Shown: positions 32,641-44,528 of the stretch, piece by piece
Position numbering within the stretch: the stretch's first letter is position 1
Layout of the letters: each line of letters opens with the position of its first letter
DNA from: Larix kaempferi
Taxonomy: Eukaryota > Streptophyta > Pinopsida > Pinales > Pinaceae
Length of the DNA: 64,000 bases
NCBI GenBank assembly: GCA_027924585.1
Contig: BSBM01000596.1
Span: 10,187,501-10,251,500 of the forward strand
Direction of reading: 5' to 3'
Notes under the pieces: model-generated
Told to the model about the DNA's origin: nothing
Seen by the model: only the letters and a program-made list of their open reading frames with translations
Databases searched by the model: none
Made by a program: the position numbers and the translations under genes

Positions 32641-34230
32641 TAGTTTGAGTGGCTTGCTTTGATGATGGATGTTGAAGAAATTGTAACGAGGCAATTTGAG
32701 AAATTTTTAATTTGTGGGGATTTTCTTTTAGTTGTTAGAGTTATTTAAAGAAGTCTGAGTAAAGATGAGCCTCCCTGTGATCGAATTCAGAGATGACTTT
32801 ATTGGTTCTTAAAGGGGATATGGACCTTCATATTCTCCACATCCATCATCATTTAAATACCAATGTTGATGCTTTCGCAAACAAAGGAGTAACTTTGGAT
32901 AAATGGGTCATGGTGGATTGCTCCAACCACCCTAGGCTTAAATGGGTCTATTAGCACTTAATTTGGACATGAGGCTTAAATGGGTCTATTAGCACTTAAT
33001 TTGGACATGATGGTGCTTGAACTCATGGAATTTGGGGTTAGTTTTATGGGACAAGATTTATTTACATTGTAGTCTGCATGGGACGGTGTAGACACATGTA
33101 CACAGTCTCATCCATGTAGTGGAGATGTTGTTTAACTACTCGATTGTGCAAAGGATTTCTTTGGTATTGGTCCTCCTGCTTTTGCATGTACTACACCATG
33201 GTAGATGTAAATTCCATTCAGGACAACGAAATCTATGGAATGAATTGGCAAGTTTATTTATCTTGTGTTTTCGATGGTGGACTTGATTGGTTTAGTGATG
33301 GTTTATTTTGAGAGAATTTTCAAGTTTTGATTTTAAGAGGGAAAAACTTCCATCTTGAGTTAGTTCTGTGTGTTGTCTCCTCCCTTTGTCTCCTCAACTC
33401 ACTGGGTGAAGGGTGTCAGAGATATGTGTAGGCCAAAAAGCTTGGTCGGTGAAGGGTTGGGGAATGTAGTCATCCCCTCACTTGGTTTTTTGAGTTGCGG
33501 CCTTTCTAAACTTTAGTTTCAAGATGACTTTGGTATTTTCTTGGGAAAATGGTCTCTTGCCTCTCAATTTGCTTGAAATAGGTTTGTTTCCATGCCTTCT
33601 AGGAAGGATGAAGTTGGGGGCATTTTTCCCAATCTTAGGGATATTTGGGCTATGCTTCGACTAATGCAGTTAAGGTGGGATGTTTTGGTGGAGGTGGCCA
33701 GACATATTTTGTACCACATTTCCCTTATTGATACTTGACTAGACTATGTAGAAGACCATGTGTGCATGCAGGGTTGGGAAATCGAGAAGCTTATCAAGGA
33801 TATGGACAAGTTGGTCAGCTTGGCTCAAGAAAGCCACTGTTAGGGGAATTCTTTCCTAATTGTTCTTGCTCAGGAGGAAAATTTTGTCTAGCATCCTCTA
33901 AAGGATTGTGTTGAGATGGAGTCCCCTAGGCAAGCCAAGGATGGGAATTTCTAGTTTCTTTCAGCATTTTGAGCTTAGTTTTTGAATCTCTTTTATGTGT
34001 TTTAAGTGCATTTTTTTGGTTAGGATAGTATGTTAGGATTTATAGTCTACAGGATTTTGTGGTAGTAGAAGGGAAATTGTGGACCTCTATTAAATTTTTG
34101 GTCATTTTCACTATTATTTTGGACATAGTTTGGATACCCTCTTATAGGGATGAATAATTTTGTAATGTTTTGTAGTTCGCAACTTTTTGTTAATATAAAA
34201 ATGTTACCCATTCTTGTCAGAGAAAAAAAA
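32640..34230 (+). mobile_element. 3' end of a LINE with RNase H domain and poly(A)
   Basis: Decayed RNase H pieces occur in one orientation: a helix-like LALMMDVEEIVTRQFEKF, ICGDFLLVV (the GDS-type strand) and HIHHHLNTNVDAFANKGV (32838-32891, the C-terminal His/Asn/Asp helix). About 1.3 kb without coding follows. The element ends in AATATAAAAATGTTACC and AGAAAAAAAA (34221-34230), as plant LINEs usually do. It is a 5'-truncated copy. No target-site duplication was identified. It is the same type of domain as at 557-1075. Confidence 0.65.
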
Positions 34231-35286
34231 TGATGAAGACCATTCCAACCATATGACTATGTAGAAATGAAACTTTGTTAATTTTCCCTATTAATGGTAT
34301 GAAGGTTCATAGGGTTGGCTAAAATTAGTGGTTAATATACCTTCCACAAGGGTTAAAGTTCTATAAAGTGACATATTTTTGTTTTTGTTACTCTTCACAA
34401 TGTGTTAATGATTTTCTCTTATAATAAATTAAAATTTGATATAGCTATTCGATAGATGAATGAAACTAGTCTTAGGGAGTCTGGGATTAGTATGTGGTTC
34501 TCCATTACTAGTGCATCATACAATTTGTTTTCTAAATGGATGGATTTTTTTCTTAAAATATATATATATTTAAAATCTACATACAAAGCTCTACAAGTGT
34601 GTGTAGTTTCATCAATAATTTATATTTAAATGTGTGGTTGAAAACAACATTAAGAATACAGAGTTGGAAAAATGGATTTATTTTTGTTTATGTGTTGGTA
34701 CAATGAGATTTGCTAGTTCATCACACCTCTGGATATTCTAAACATAGATAGTCAACAATTGATAGTGGACTAAGTGGTCAACTAGTTTGTCAATTGATGG
34801 CCCAAGTAGGATGTTGACTAGAGTCGGACCAATCAATTGAGGGAGGAGTCCACTAATCGATTGATTGTTCGTGCAACTAGAAAAAAACCATCGACTATGG
34901 CACAACCATGGTAGAAATCAAGGAGACCATGATTATGTGCTCTGACCTAACAATGTGGGCACACTCTTCCTCACGTCAAGTAGGTTCATTATATACTGGT
35001 GCTATAAAATGATGACCCTATGGGTTGAATTATGGATAATGAACAATCCATTTTGATTTATTGTCAATTTTGATATGTTGTGCTTAAGTGTTGAAATGGT
35101 GTCTATCGATCCCACATCTTATTGGAATAATTATATCTTTAATCTTTCTAATTCCCAAGTTTCTCCAACATATTATAATATTTGTTGGTTTGAAACACAA
35201 TTTGGTGTCTACAAGTCTTTTGAGGTGTCAACTAGACATGTTGAGTTGGATCTATTTGTGATTGACTATAGGCTTCAACTTTAAGA
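34231..35286. other. Flank and possible 5' LTR of the copia element
   Basis: No gene recognised. The end of this stretch should hold the 5' LTR of the copia element because a primer-binding-like site follows at 35287, but no matching 3' LTR was found to delimit it. Confidence 0.35.
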
Positions 35287-35319
35287 TTGTATCAAAGTTT
35301 GTATTTCTATATTAACAAT

Positions 35320-36122
35320 ATGGATTCTAAGCAAGAAATTGTGATCTTGAATGGTCAAAACTATGCAATATGGGCACAAGATATGGAGACCTTGCTAAAA
35401 ATTAAGGCCCTCTGAAAGTTTACCAAGACCATGATCCTAGGTCCAAAGGATGATCACTAGAAGTTCATCCTAAATGAGAAGAAGGATGAGGTTATAGAAT
35501 TTATTACCACTTACATTTTAAGGGAGATTCACTCTCGTACAAGTGGGATTGACTATGCTCATCAACTTTGGAAGAAACTAAAGAATCTATTTGATAAATT
35601 CAATGAAATTCAGGTTATGCAGATTGAGAAAGAGTTGATTCTCTGAAGATCCTCTTGTTTGGAAGGATTTAGGATGATCTATCTCATGTCATGAAGTTAC
35701 AATTGAAATTGGGAGAATGTGGAAAGGAATTTCTGAAGAAAGATGGGTAACTCATTCATTGAACCAATTCTCACAAATTTCAAGACACCCTATGATATAT
35801 TCTATTTAATGTTTTGTGCTAGTTGGGCATCCAGAAAAGAACATGGTAAGGACTATACCATTGAATCTCTTTGTGGATTGTTTATTAAGGCACATGGGAA
35901 ATTGTTTGATGAAGGAAAATTACATGTCAATAAATAGGCCCACCTATTAAAGGGAAAAACTCAAGAAAATTACAATGAAAGGGGCCAATAGTGTAACTCA
36001 CAGAAAGGTTAGGAGTGCATCAACAAGAATAAGAATAAGAAGCATAATGAGTCAAATTCAACTAAGAAAGATAGAAATAATAAGCCTTGTCTTTATTGTG
36101 GGAAATTAGGACATGTGGGGGA
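35320..36122 (+). pseudogene. gag: Copia gag, disrupted at the zinc knuckle
   Basis: Begins MDSKQEIVILNGQNYAIWAQ, the usual start of UBN2-type copia gag. It continues DMETLLKIKAL, with TGA where Trp is expected, HQLWKKLKNLFDKFNE, and an intact stretch IEPILTNFKTPYDIFYLMFC from 35743. The nucleocapsid zinc knuckle CLYCGKLGH is visible at 36085-36114, and the gypsy LTR begins eight bases later, so the last Cys is lost. Several stops (for example at about 35414, 35458, 35645) show it is dead. Gag would package the element's RNA. Confidence 0.85.
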
Positions 36123-36783
36123 TGTTGGCTCCTTCATTTCTTGGATGGACCATAGGCATGAAGACTGCACGAAGAACAAGGAGGAAGATGTGGAAGCCAT
36201 TGAATATTACCACCATATCGTGTCCACTCCCACGATTATAAAAGGGAATTACATGAAGGCATTAAGGAATCAAGTGATGAGACCATCGAACAAGCAACAA
36301 GCCGAAGATTGTGCTCCAGTTGATTCATAGTTTCGGGTTTTTTTATCTAGGTCATATGATGGTGGGGTTTTTCTAATATATTACGTTTTGCGACGGATCA
36401 TTCTGCAGACTATAGATGATGGTTGTAGAGATGATTGTATGAATATCATTGAATTAATAATGAATTTTTATTGGGCCCCAATTTTTCTTCGTTTATCATG
36501 AATGTTATTTGTTGTTTCTGCCAGGTTTCTTTATGATGTTTGCACAAATATTCTATGAATGCTTGTAGATATAAAATGAATTCTTATTGTATAATGGTGT
36601 AATGAAAGAGTTCTCTTCCACTTTCTCTTTGCAATTAACCATATTCATAAAAAACATGTCTATGAAGTGCTTTAGGTGAGAATTTATTCTTCGAGGGATT
36701 GAATATGCCAGCACACTAGACTACAACGAGCCCTTTGTTAGATCTTATGCAAGAACCTTGGTCTTATCAGTTTTGTGCCAACA
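36123..36783 (+). repeat. 5' LTR of the gypsy element
   Basis: Starts TGTTGGCTCCTTCATTTCTT and ends TTTTGTGCCAACA. Aligned along its length with 47721-48382 through blocks such as TTGGATGGACCATA, CAAGTGATGAGA, ATGATGGTTGTAGAG, GAATTAATAATGAAT, TGGTGTAATGAAA and GCAAGAACCTTG. Many substitutions separate the pair, so the insertion is old. Confidence 0.93.
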
Positions 36784-37419
36784 AATGGTTATGTTTCCAA
36801 GGCTTAGTTTCTAAAAAGAAGTCGTTAACTACATGGATATGATGATCCTAAAGAGTGGGATTCAAGATTGGTGGGAAAAGAGGTTCAAATATTTCTTATT
36901 ACAAGAGGTTGATTTGTAAGTTTGGGATCCACATAAACTTAGAGGATATATCCTTTACGGAGGACCGATATTTGATCAATATGAAGTCTTATGGGTAGAG
37001 CTCACTGTTAAATTATTTGAGTGCTTGAACAAAGTTGCAGAAGCCCTGAAACACACCAATCATCAAAAAGAATTGTGTAGTGGAATCAAGGAGATCTAGT
37101 AGCCTTACACCGACTATATACTTCATTAAATCGGGATTTTGACTTCTAGGTATAAATTACTTTGATAGGATACATTGTGAAATTTGAAGTCAAAACTAAC
37201 CATTATTTATCTAGAGCTAAATAAGACCTTAAAAGGATCAAGAGGGAGGATTTTGAAGGAAATTCCATTGTGGATCAAGCTTTGGATGGTTGAAAACAAT
37301 TTTTTTCCACTTAACCTAATTAGAATGGAGGAGTAGAACCCTCATTCCATTAGGGGAGTGGTCGAGGTGATGTTTCCAAGTTGCGGAAAGTATGAACTAT
37401 ACACAATGGGGGGGAATCT

Positions 37420-38980
37420 AATCATGAGACAAAGGATGAGCATGTAGAAAAAATATTAGCAATATGTCAAAAGTGGTTGAAGAAACATAAGAGAAAAGAA
37501 AAGAAAATAAGTTTGCAACCAGAAGAGGAAATGTGGAATGGGGAAAATTGTGAGGAGAGAGAAAATGAGATGCAAAAGCTGAAGTGGCGAGAAGAACTGG
37601 TTGGTTCATGGTTGAGAGGAAGAGTAATAGAGGTGCATGAGGATCCACCAAGAGGGAGATGGGGAGAGAGTGTGCATACTATGAATGAGGAAGGAAACTA
37701 TGAATTTCAATTACCAAGTAGTGGATTATCAAATAAGTCATCTAAACCAGCCCCTAGAGATGTTATAGAACAATCAGAATTGTCAGGACCTATAGAAAAT
37801 GACGCAATCCCAGAAAGTGAACCCACCATTGTGGAGGAAGGAGATACTGGAATTAATGGAAGAAACAAACCATCGACTACCCCTTGCGTTCCTTTACAAA
37901 ATTTGGTAATTCCTTTTGATAACCTTGTTTTTCAATTACTGTGGTACAGTCAAATAGTTGTTAGGTCTAACAATATACAAGTTAGTGCAGTAGTAGAAGT
38001 TTGAATTTAAATCAACAGAATAGTAGTAGCACCGTGGATCATCCTAGAACCCAATTATTTGTATCAATAGGACCTCCAATCATCGGCATGGCTAGGGTAC
38101 AAGAAATTCCATCTATGACGTGTCTAGGATTTTGGGGAAGAGGAAAAAATTCAATATGTTGAACAACACTTGTTTCTTTGTGAACCCATTTGGAACACCA
38201 TAGGGACACCTCTAGCCTCAAATTTGATTGAATTCTAGACCACTTTTCATGGAATATCCATCGAATGCTCTATGAATCCAGTAGAATATAGGGGTGCCAA
38301 TGCTCCAACCCTAACATTACAAGAAGTAAATAATTTGTTCTTGGATGAGTTCCAGCTTTTGAAGTCAAAACAACAAGGAATTACATAATTAAGAGAAATA
38401 CAACAACTACAAGGGGAATCTGCCAGGGACTATGTAGAACAATTCAAAGATGATTTGAACAATATTTCATTCCCTTTCCATGATGCACACCTTAAGGAAT
38501 GGTTCATTCAGGTATTGTTATCCTTGACTCAAATTCCCCTATCGCAACAGGTTATTTCCTCACATTGTGCTACTTTGGAACAAGTAATGAAGATTGAAGC
38601 AATGGATAATTATCTTGTTGAAAGTATGGCTAGATCATCATCTTCTACCATTGAATTATATCAAGTTCATAATCAAGTTGCTACTTTAACTAAGCATATT
38701 CAGGAGCTAACAATACCTGAGCCGAACTAAGGGCAAGTATGGTGTATAGGGAACATGATGGAAGGTCATCACGCATTAGAATGTACACAGTTGAGGATAC
38801 TAGCAGTGACCCCTATAGGAGGTCCTTTTATTAGTGGGACAAGTGAAGGTGTTGTGCAAGTAGCTGCATCAACCCCATTTCATGCAATTAGATGCCCGAC
38901 ATATCAGTTCTCACAAGGATTTGCTTCAAATGAATATTATGAAATTCATAAGGCATCCAAACATCCATCATGACTTTTCC
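37420..38980 (+). pseudogene. gag: Gypsy gag region
   Basis: An open 175-codon frame (37477-38004) is rich in Lys/Glu then Pro/Ser, as in gag N-termini. After frame breaks the capsid-like part follows: ESARDYVEQFKDDLNN, HDAHLKEWFIQVLL and HCATLEQVMKIEAMDNYL (38400-38730). A single-knuckle-like remnant HHALECTQLR is at 38764. It would form the particle core. Broken by stops at about 38007 and 38730. Confidence 0.7.
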
Positions 38981-39869
38981 CCCTTCTCTAGAGTACTCAT
39001 TAGTACTAAACATGGTATATTGTGAATTTTGTGGGTCTATTATACATGGCATATAAACATGTAGGGCTATGTATGCATTAATAAAATGTTTGGATCAATC
39101 TATATATAGAATATCAAAACATCAACAATGACAAGAAAGAGGAGGTCAAGGAGGACATAGAAGAGATGGAGGTTTTGTAGTTGGTATAGGAGGAGGATGC
39201 ACATGTCCAATCCATTATTACAATTTGAATGAGGTAAGGCATTTAACACAAGATTTCTTCCTCCCGATAAGACCATGGTGCAACTATTTCCGAACAAACA
39301 CTCATAACATTGAATATTTCTCAGAGCTTATTACGAAATGGGAAGATCATTCACAAAGACCAAAATTTTTAATAAACTATGAACCTCGAAGAGACCTTAG
39401 TCCACAGGCTTTGTTGTCACCCAAAGAGGAGCTAGAACATGTCCATATTTGAACGGTTACAATTCTCCCATTGCATGAAATGAAAATCTGTTAGCAACAA
39501 AGTTTAATCTAGTCCACAAGAAAGAGATATTCAGGGGTGTCGTCAAAATGTTTCAGCGTATACCCACCCTTCCAACTAGGAATGTTGCAGAAGCATCTCA
39601 AAACACTAAAACAAATGACGTACCACCTCTAAGAATTTTCAAAAGGAATACAAAACTAGGATATTCAGGAAAGAGAGGAGACCCTATCTCTTTGTTTTTT
39701 ACTTTGTTGGTGGACATTTTAGAAGACGAAGGTGCAAATTACAAATTGCAAAAAACTATGTGATCAATTTCAAGCATCACGGAAGGAGATGATGAGATAT
39801 GTCACACCCCTATTCTTGAAAGAAAGACTCAAAGTTGTGCAAAAGAGAAGGAAGAAAAGGGATGGATGA

Positions 39870-40260
39870 GAATTCAAACTGAATGTTGAAATTCACGGCT
39901 GTGATATTAAGAATGTGATGTTGGATTTGGGATCTGATGTTCACATACTTCCAAAGAAGTCTTGGGAGGCTATGATTTTCCCTTCCCTCGTTTATTCTCC
40001 TATTCAATTGAGGATGGGAAACCAATACTGAATATTCACTATTGGTGGATTGGAGAATGTGGAAGTAGCCTAGCAAGTGTAAACACTATTAGTAATTTCA
40101 AAGTTATTGAAATTATGGGTGGAACTTATCCATATCCAACCTTACTAGGATTAGAATGGGTCTACGAAAACTATGGTGTGATTGACCTGAAGAACATAAC
40201 TATGACCTTTGAAGTTGATGGCATGACAGTTATGCAACCTCTATACCCACTCAAGGGGTA
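39870..40260 (+). pseudogene. pro: Gypsy aspartic protease remnant
   Basis: The frame reads CDIKNVMLDLGSDVHILPKK, then SWEAM and, after a frameshift, YPYPTLLGLEWVYENYGVID and TFEVDGMTVMQPL. DLGSD stands where the active-site DSG/DTG is expected, so the catalytic loop is altered. The enzyme would have cut Gag-Pol. Confidence 0.75.
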
Positions 40261-41379
40261 GGGATATACTAAACCAGTTCATGAGAACATGGAAAGAGAT
40301 GTTCTAGATAAAATTTACACCTTGACAATAGGAAAAAAGGAGGTTTACATGAACCCTACAATACATGGTTCTGTTATTTGGAGAAACATTCGCTCTTTTG
40401 ATAGAAAATTTGTAGAAGCAATGGATTTTTGGAAGAAAAGATGGCATGACCTATCCTATCAACATTGAATGATGATCTGATGGATAAGAGTATAAATTTT
40501 GGATCCTCTAGTATATGATAGCATTAACAACTTAGAGGGTTTTCTGTAGAAAGTGAATACCTGTGTTGTGGAAAATCAACAAATGAATGTTCTGGATATG
40601 ACATTCAAAGGAACTCATGTAAGATGGTGGGAGGCATATAGGTATGACATAACTTATTGGATTTCAACCAAGATATATCTAATACTCTATTTTAAACCTT
40701 CCAAGCATTCCAATTGAGTCACAAAAATTTATATTTGCAAGCATATCCAATTGTCTGCATCGATCAATGTGTGCAACAATGGGATGCAGATGGATTGTAT
40801 CTAAAATTTTGAGTTCACAATTTATTCCATAAATTAGGCCAATTCCTAAGGCCTAGTACCTACACGAAGAGACATGGACATAAACCAGTTGCTGGAGGAA
40901 ATTGAGTGCAAATTTTTGTCAAAATTTTTCTTTTGTGGGACATCCAATATATTATGGATTCTTTGGTGATGATTGGGGAGACTCTTTTCAACGACAAGTT
41001 GTTGAACATGGGAAGCCAACATATTTTACTACTCCACCAGGAATTATCTAGTTTATATGTCCCTGTCAAGAAGATATAATCACCTCTCTGTTACACAAAG
41101 ATTGATTAGGAGAATCCATACCCGAACTATCTAAAACAATTGTGACATCTAACCTTCAACGAATTTGAAGGATATCGAGAGTTGAAACAATGGAAACCAT
41201 AAGAGGTCGGGGGTTTGTATATGCATCCTCTAAATTTGTGGAAATTCAATATTTCTACAGAAGACAAACTAAATATGGAATCCATAGGAGATTACTAGGA
41301 TGATCAGATAGTATCATAGATCATATCACTTCTAAAAGAATATGAAGATTTATTTCCAAAAAAATTCACAGAACTCAAA

Positions 41380-42660
41380 GGAATACAAGGTGATATAGGG
41401 GAAATGAATTTTGTGTTGAAAATTGATGCAAATACTATGAAGCATAGACCATATCATTTTAATCCCCGAATTAAAAAAAAAATGTGAAGAATCAAATTGA
41501 CCAGATGTTGAATGCCGAATTGATTTTCCCAATAGATGAATCTGATCGGAATAGTCCATTCATGATTTAGAGTAAGAAAGACAATAAAGATATCAGAGTT
41601 CGTGTCAATTATCAATGTTTAAATTCTACATGTGTTCATGACCCATTTCCAACACCCTTCAGTGACGAATTTCTAGATCAAGTCGTCGGGAATGAGGCCT
41701 ACTCTTTTACAGATGGATTCTCAGGATATCACCAGGTACATATTGAAGAAGAAGATAAGAGAAGAAAATATTTACTACATAATGGGGATACTTTGCTTAT
41801 AATATCATGCCCTTCAAATTGAAGAATTTACATGTAGTCTTTTCATGGATCGTCATAAAAGCTTTCAAGAAATTTATGAACAAGTTCCTAGAAGTATAAT
41901 TGGACGAATGGACAATCTACAACTTACTCAAAGACCATGTGGTGCTACTTTGGTTGATTTTGGATTATTGCTACTAGATGCATATTTTCTTAAAATTGCG
42001 AAAATCCTTTTTTTGCATCCCTTTTGGAAACTTGTTGGGTCATGTTGTCTTTCATGAACGAGTTTTGGTAAACCATGCAAAGGTCGTCATCGTTATGAAT
42101 CTACCATCCCCCACTTCTGTTAATAAACTATGATTTAATTTATGACATACATGGTATTATAGACAGTTCATCCACAACTATGCTTCCATTACATACCTAT
42201 CAAAACAAATATTGAAGAAGGAGGAAGTATTTAATTGGACTGAAGAGTTCGAAAAATATTTTACAATCCTAAAGGAGAGAATGGTCAATGCCGCAATCCT
42301 CATATTCATGACTAGGTAAAATAATTTCATGTACATGTTGACACATTAGACATTTCACTTGTAGTTGTGTTCACATAACTAGGAAAATGATAGATTGGCC
42401 ACTCTATCTATTTTTCTAGTAGGAAGCTATCACAGGCTAAGTGCAACTACACAATGACACAAAGGGAAGGATTAGTGATGATTTATGCATTGCAGAAGTT
42501 CTGCCACTATTTTTTGGGCAGACACTTTAAGTTTTTCATAGATCATTCAACTCTTAAACATTTAGTGAATAAACATGTGCTAGAAGGGTGAATATGTAGA
42601 TGGTTTATCTTATTACAAGATATCTCTTTTGAAGTAATTGTAAAACCAAGGGCATAGAAC
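41380..42660 (+). pseudogene. pol: Gypsy reverse transcriptase/RNase H remnant
   Basis: Fingers/palm pieces in order: GEMNFVLKIDANTMKHRPYH, MLN.ELIFPIDESD, KKDNKDIRV, CVHDPFPTPFSDEFLDQV and YSFTDGFSGYHQVHIEEEDK, which keeps the first Asp. The YMDD loop is destroyed: FLEV, TAA stop, LDEWTIYNLLKDHV (about 41890-41935). RNase H pieces follow, including TQREGLVMIYALQKFCHYF and FFIDHSTLKHLVNKHVLEG (42455-42590). Multiple stops and frameshifts. No activity is possible. Confidence 0.85.
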
Positions 42661-42889
42661 TATGGACCTTATCATATAGGAACAAGCAAATATAAAGGAC
42701 TGAACAATGATTAGTTACCCAATGAATCCTTTTCCAGATTTGATTCCATTCCATATCAATTAAAAGAGATTTCATTGTTTCTAACAATGAGAATGGCACC
42801 CAAAGATTATACTCCAACACATAAACATCATCTTGTGGTGCGAGCTGTAGAATATTAGTTGATTGCATGACAGCTATATAACCTCAGAA

Positions 42890-43830
42890 TTGATGGAATT
42901 TTGCACCATTGTGCCTTGGATCATGAACAACAGGATATCTTATGGGAATTCCATTTAGGATTTATGGGTGGCCATATTGGAGGAAAATCTATGGGAAGAA
43001 AATTTTGACAAGCAGGATTATGGTTCCCAACTATTATTAAGGATGCTAAATCCTATGCCAAAGCATGTGCTGTTTTCCAGTGGGTTGGGGAGCCTTCCCA
43101 TTGAGATGATCTCCCACTCCATATAGTTCATTCCCTACATCCATTCGAGAATAGGGCGGTTGATTCTATTGGCCCCATTAACCCTCCTGCAAAGCACTTA
43201 AAAGCTTGTTACATTATTACCGCTACAGATTATATGACAAATTGAGTTGAGGAAGCACCATTACAAGATTATTCAGAGGAAAAAATTGTTTGATTCATCT
43301 ATGAGGATACCATTACTCATTTTGGATTCCCTAGAATCCTAACCATCAATTAAGGAATTCATTTCATGAGTAGTGCGATTGTGTCCTTAACAAAGGAAGT
43401 CCTCACACAACATCATAAGAGCAATCCATATCACCCACAAGTGAATGGCATAGTTAAATCCTTTAACAATATTATGGAAACATGATTAACCAAAGTATGT
43501 TGTGCAAACATGGATGATTGAGATGAACAAATTCCTTTAGTATTATGGGAAATTCAAAATAAAACTAATAAATTACACAAGAAGACTCCCTTCTAGTTGG
43601 TTTATGGACGAGAAGCAGTCATTCCTAATATTTACATCACCAATGCAACTCATATGACTGAGGAATATTCAGTGGTGGAAAGAATCATAGATTTAATGGA
43701 ATTAGAAGAATCTCATTTCTTAGCTGACTATCACACCACCGTGGAGAAAGAAAGAAAAAAAGCCTAGCACAATCACCACATCAAGAGGAATCATTTTAAA
43801 AATGGTGAAAATTTCTACTATATGAAATCA
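42890..43830 (+). pseudogene. int: Gypsy integrase remnant
   Basis: HHCALDHEQQDILWEFHLGF and AKSYAKACAVFQWVGE form the zinc-binding part, with the second Cys of CxxC replaced. The core has AVDSIGPI (first Asp), then TIN, stop, GIHF where SDNGTHF is usual, and YHPQVNGIVKSFN where the catalytic Glu is expected and Lys is found. Late pieces TPF, stop, LVYGREAVIP and DYHTTVEKERKKA follow. It would have inserted the cDNA into the genome, but two of three catalytic positions are lost. Confidence 0.8.
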
Positions 43831-44528
43831 AGTTCTTGAAGCATCTAGGCAAGGTTTAGATGCATTGGATGGGACCATTCATTGTTGCAGTAGTCTAGAA
43901 ATCTTGCTCTGTTAATTTTGCATAACTCATTGGAATTATTAGATAAGGATGAGTGAATGTTGCATGCTTGAAGTGCTATACTACTACTAAGTAATCTAGT
44001 CAAATAGCACTCCTATCATGGGGAGTGATTTAGGATAGGAGTAAGTGCTGAAATTTTTGTTTTGGTTGTTGCATCACTTTAGTTTGATTTTCACACCAGT
44101 TGTCTGTGTTTTGTGTGCCTTATTGGGAGTTTTGAGATTGATAGGTCAGACCATTATCATCGTGAATCCCAATGTCCTCATTTTTTTAGTGCCACCTAGA
44201 ATCTACATCGAGTTGGATAGTCCAATTGTTTAGTGTTAAAGATCCATTAATGCATGATTAGACTACATTTACCATTGTCCCTTGTGAAATCACTAATTCA
44301 TATCTTCATATTTAAACTTTGATATTATCAAATCCCCACTATTTGATAGCTTCAAATATTTTTCTTGTCATGATTAAATGATACAATTCCATAAGTATCG
44401 TTCTATTAGTTAATTTTCATATTTTAGAATTGCATCATTTTGAACTAGATCCCTTGCAGAAACTAGAGAAATGTGAGCACAGAGCTATTTCTCAGCCTCC
44501 AGTTCACCATTTCTACCAGTGCCATGTG
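43831..44528. other. Spacer between integrase and the extra coding region
   Basis: AT-rich, no sustained coding. A Val/Leu-rich frame at 44045-44233 has no family signal. Confidence 0.4.
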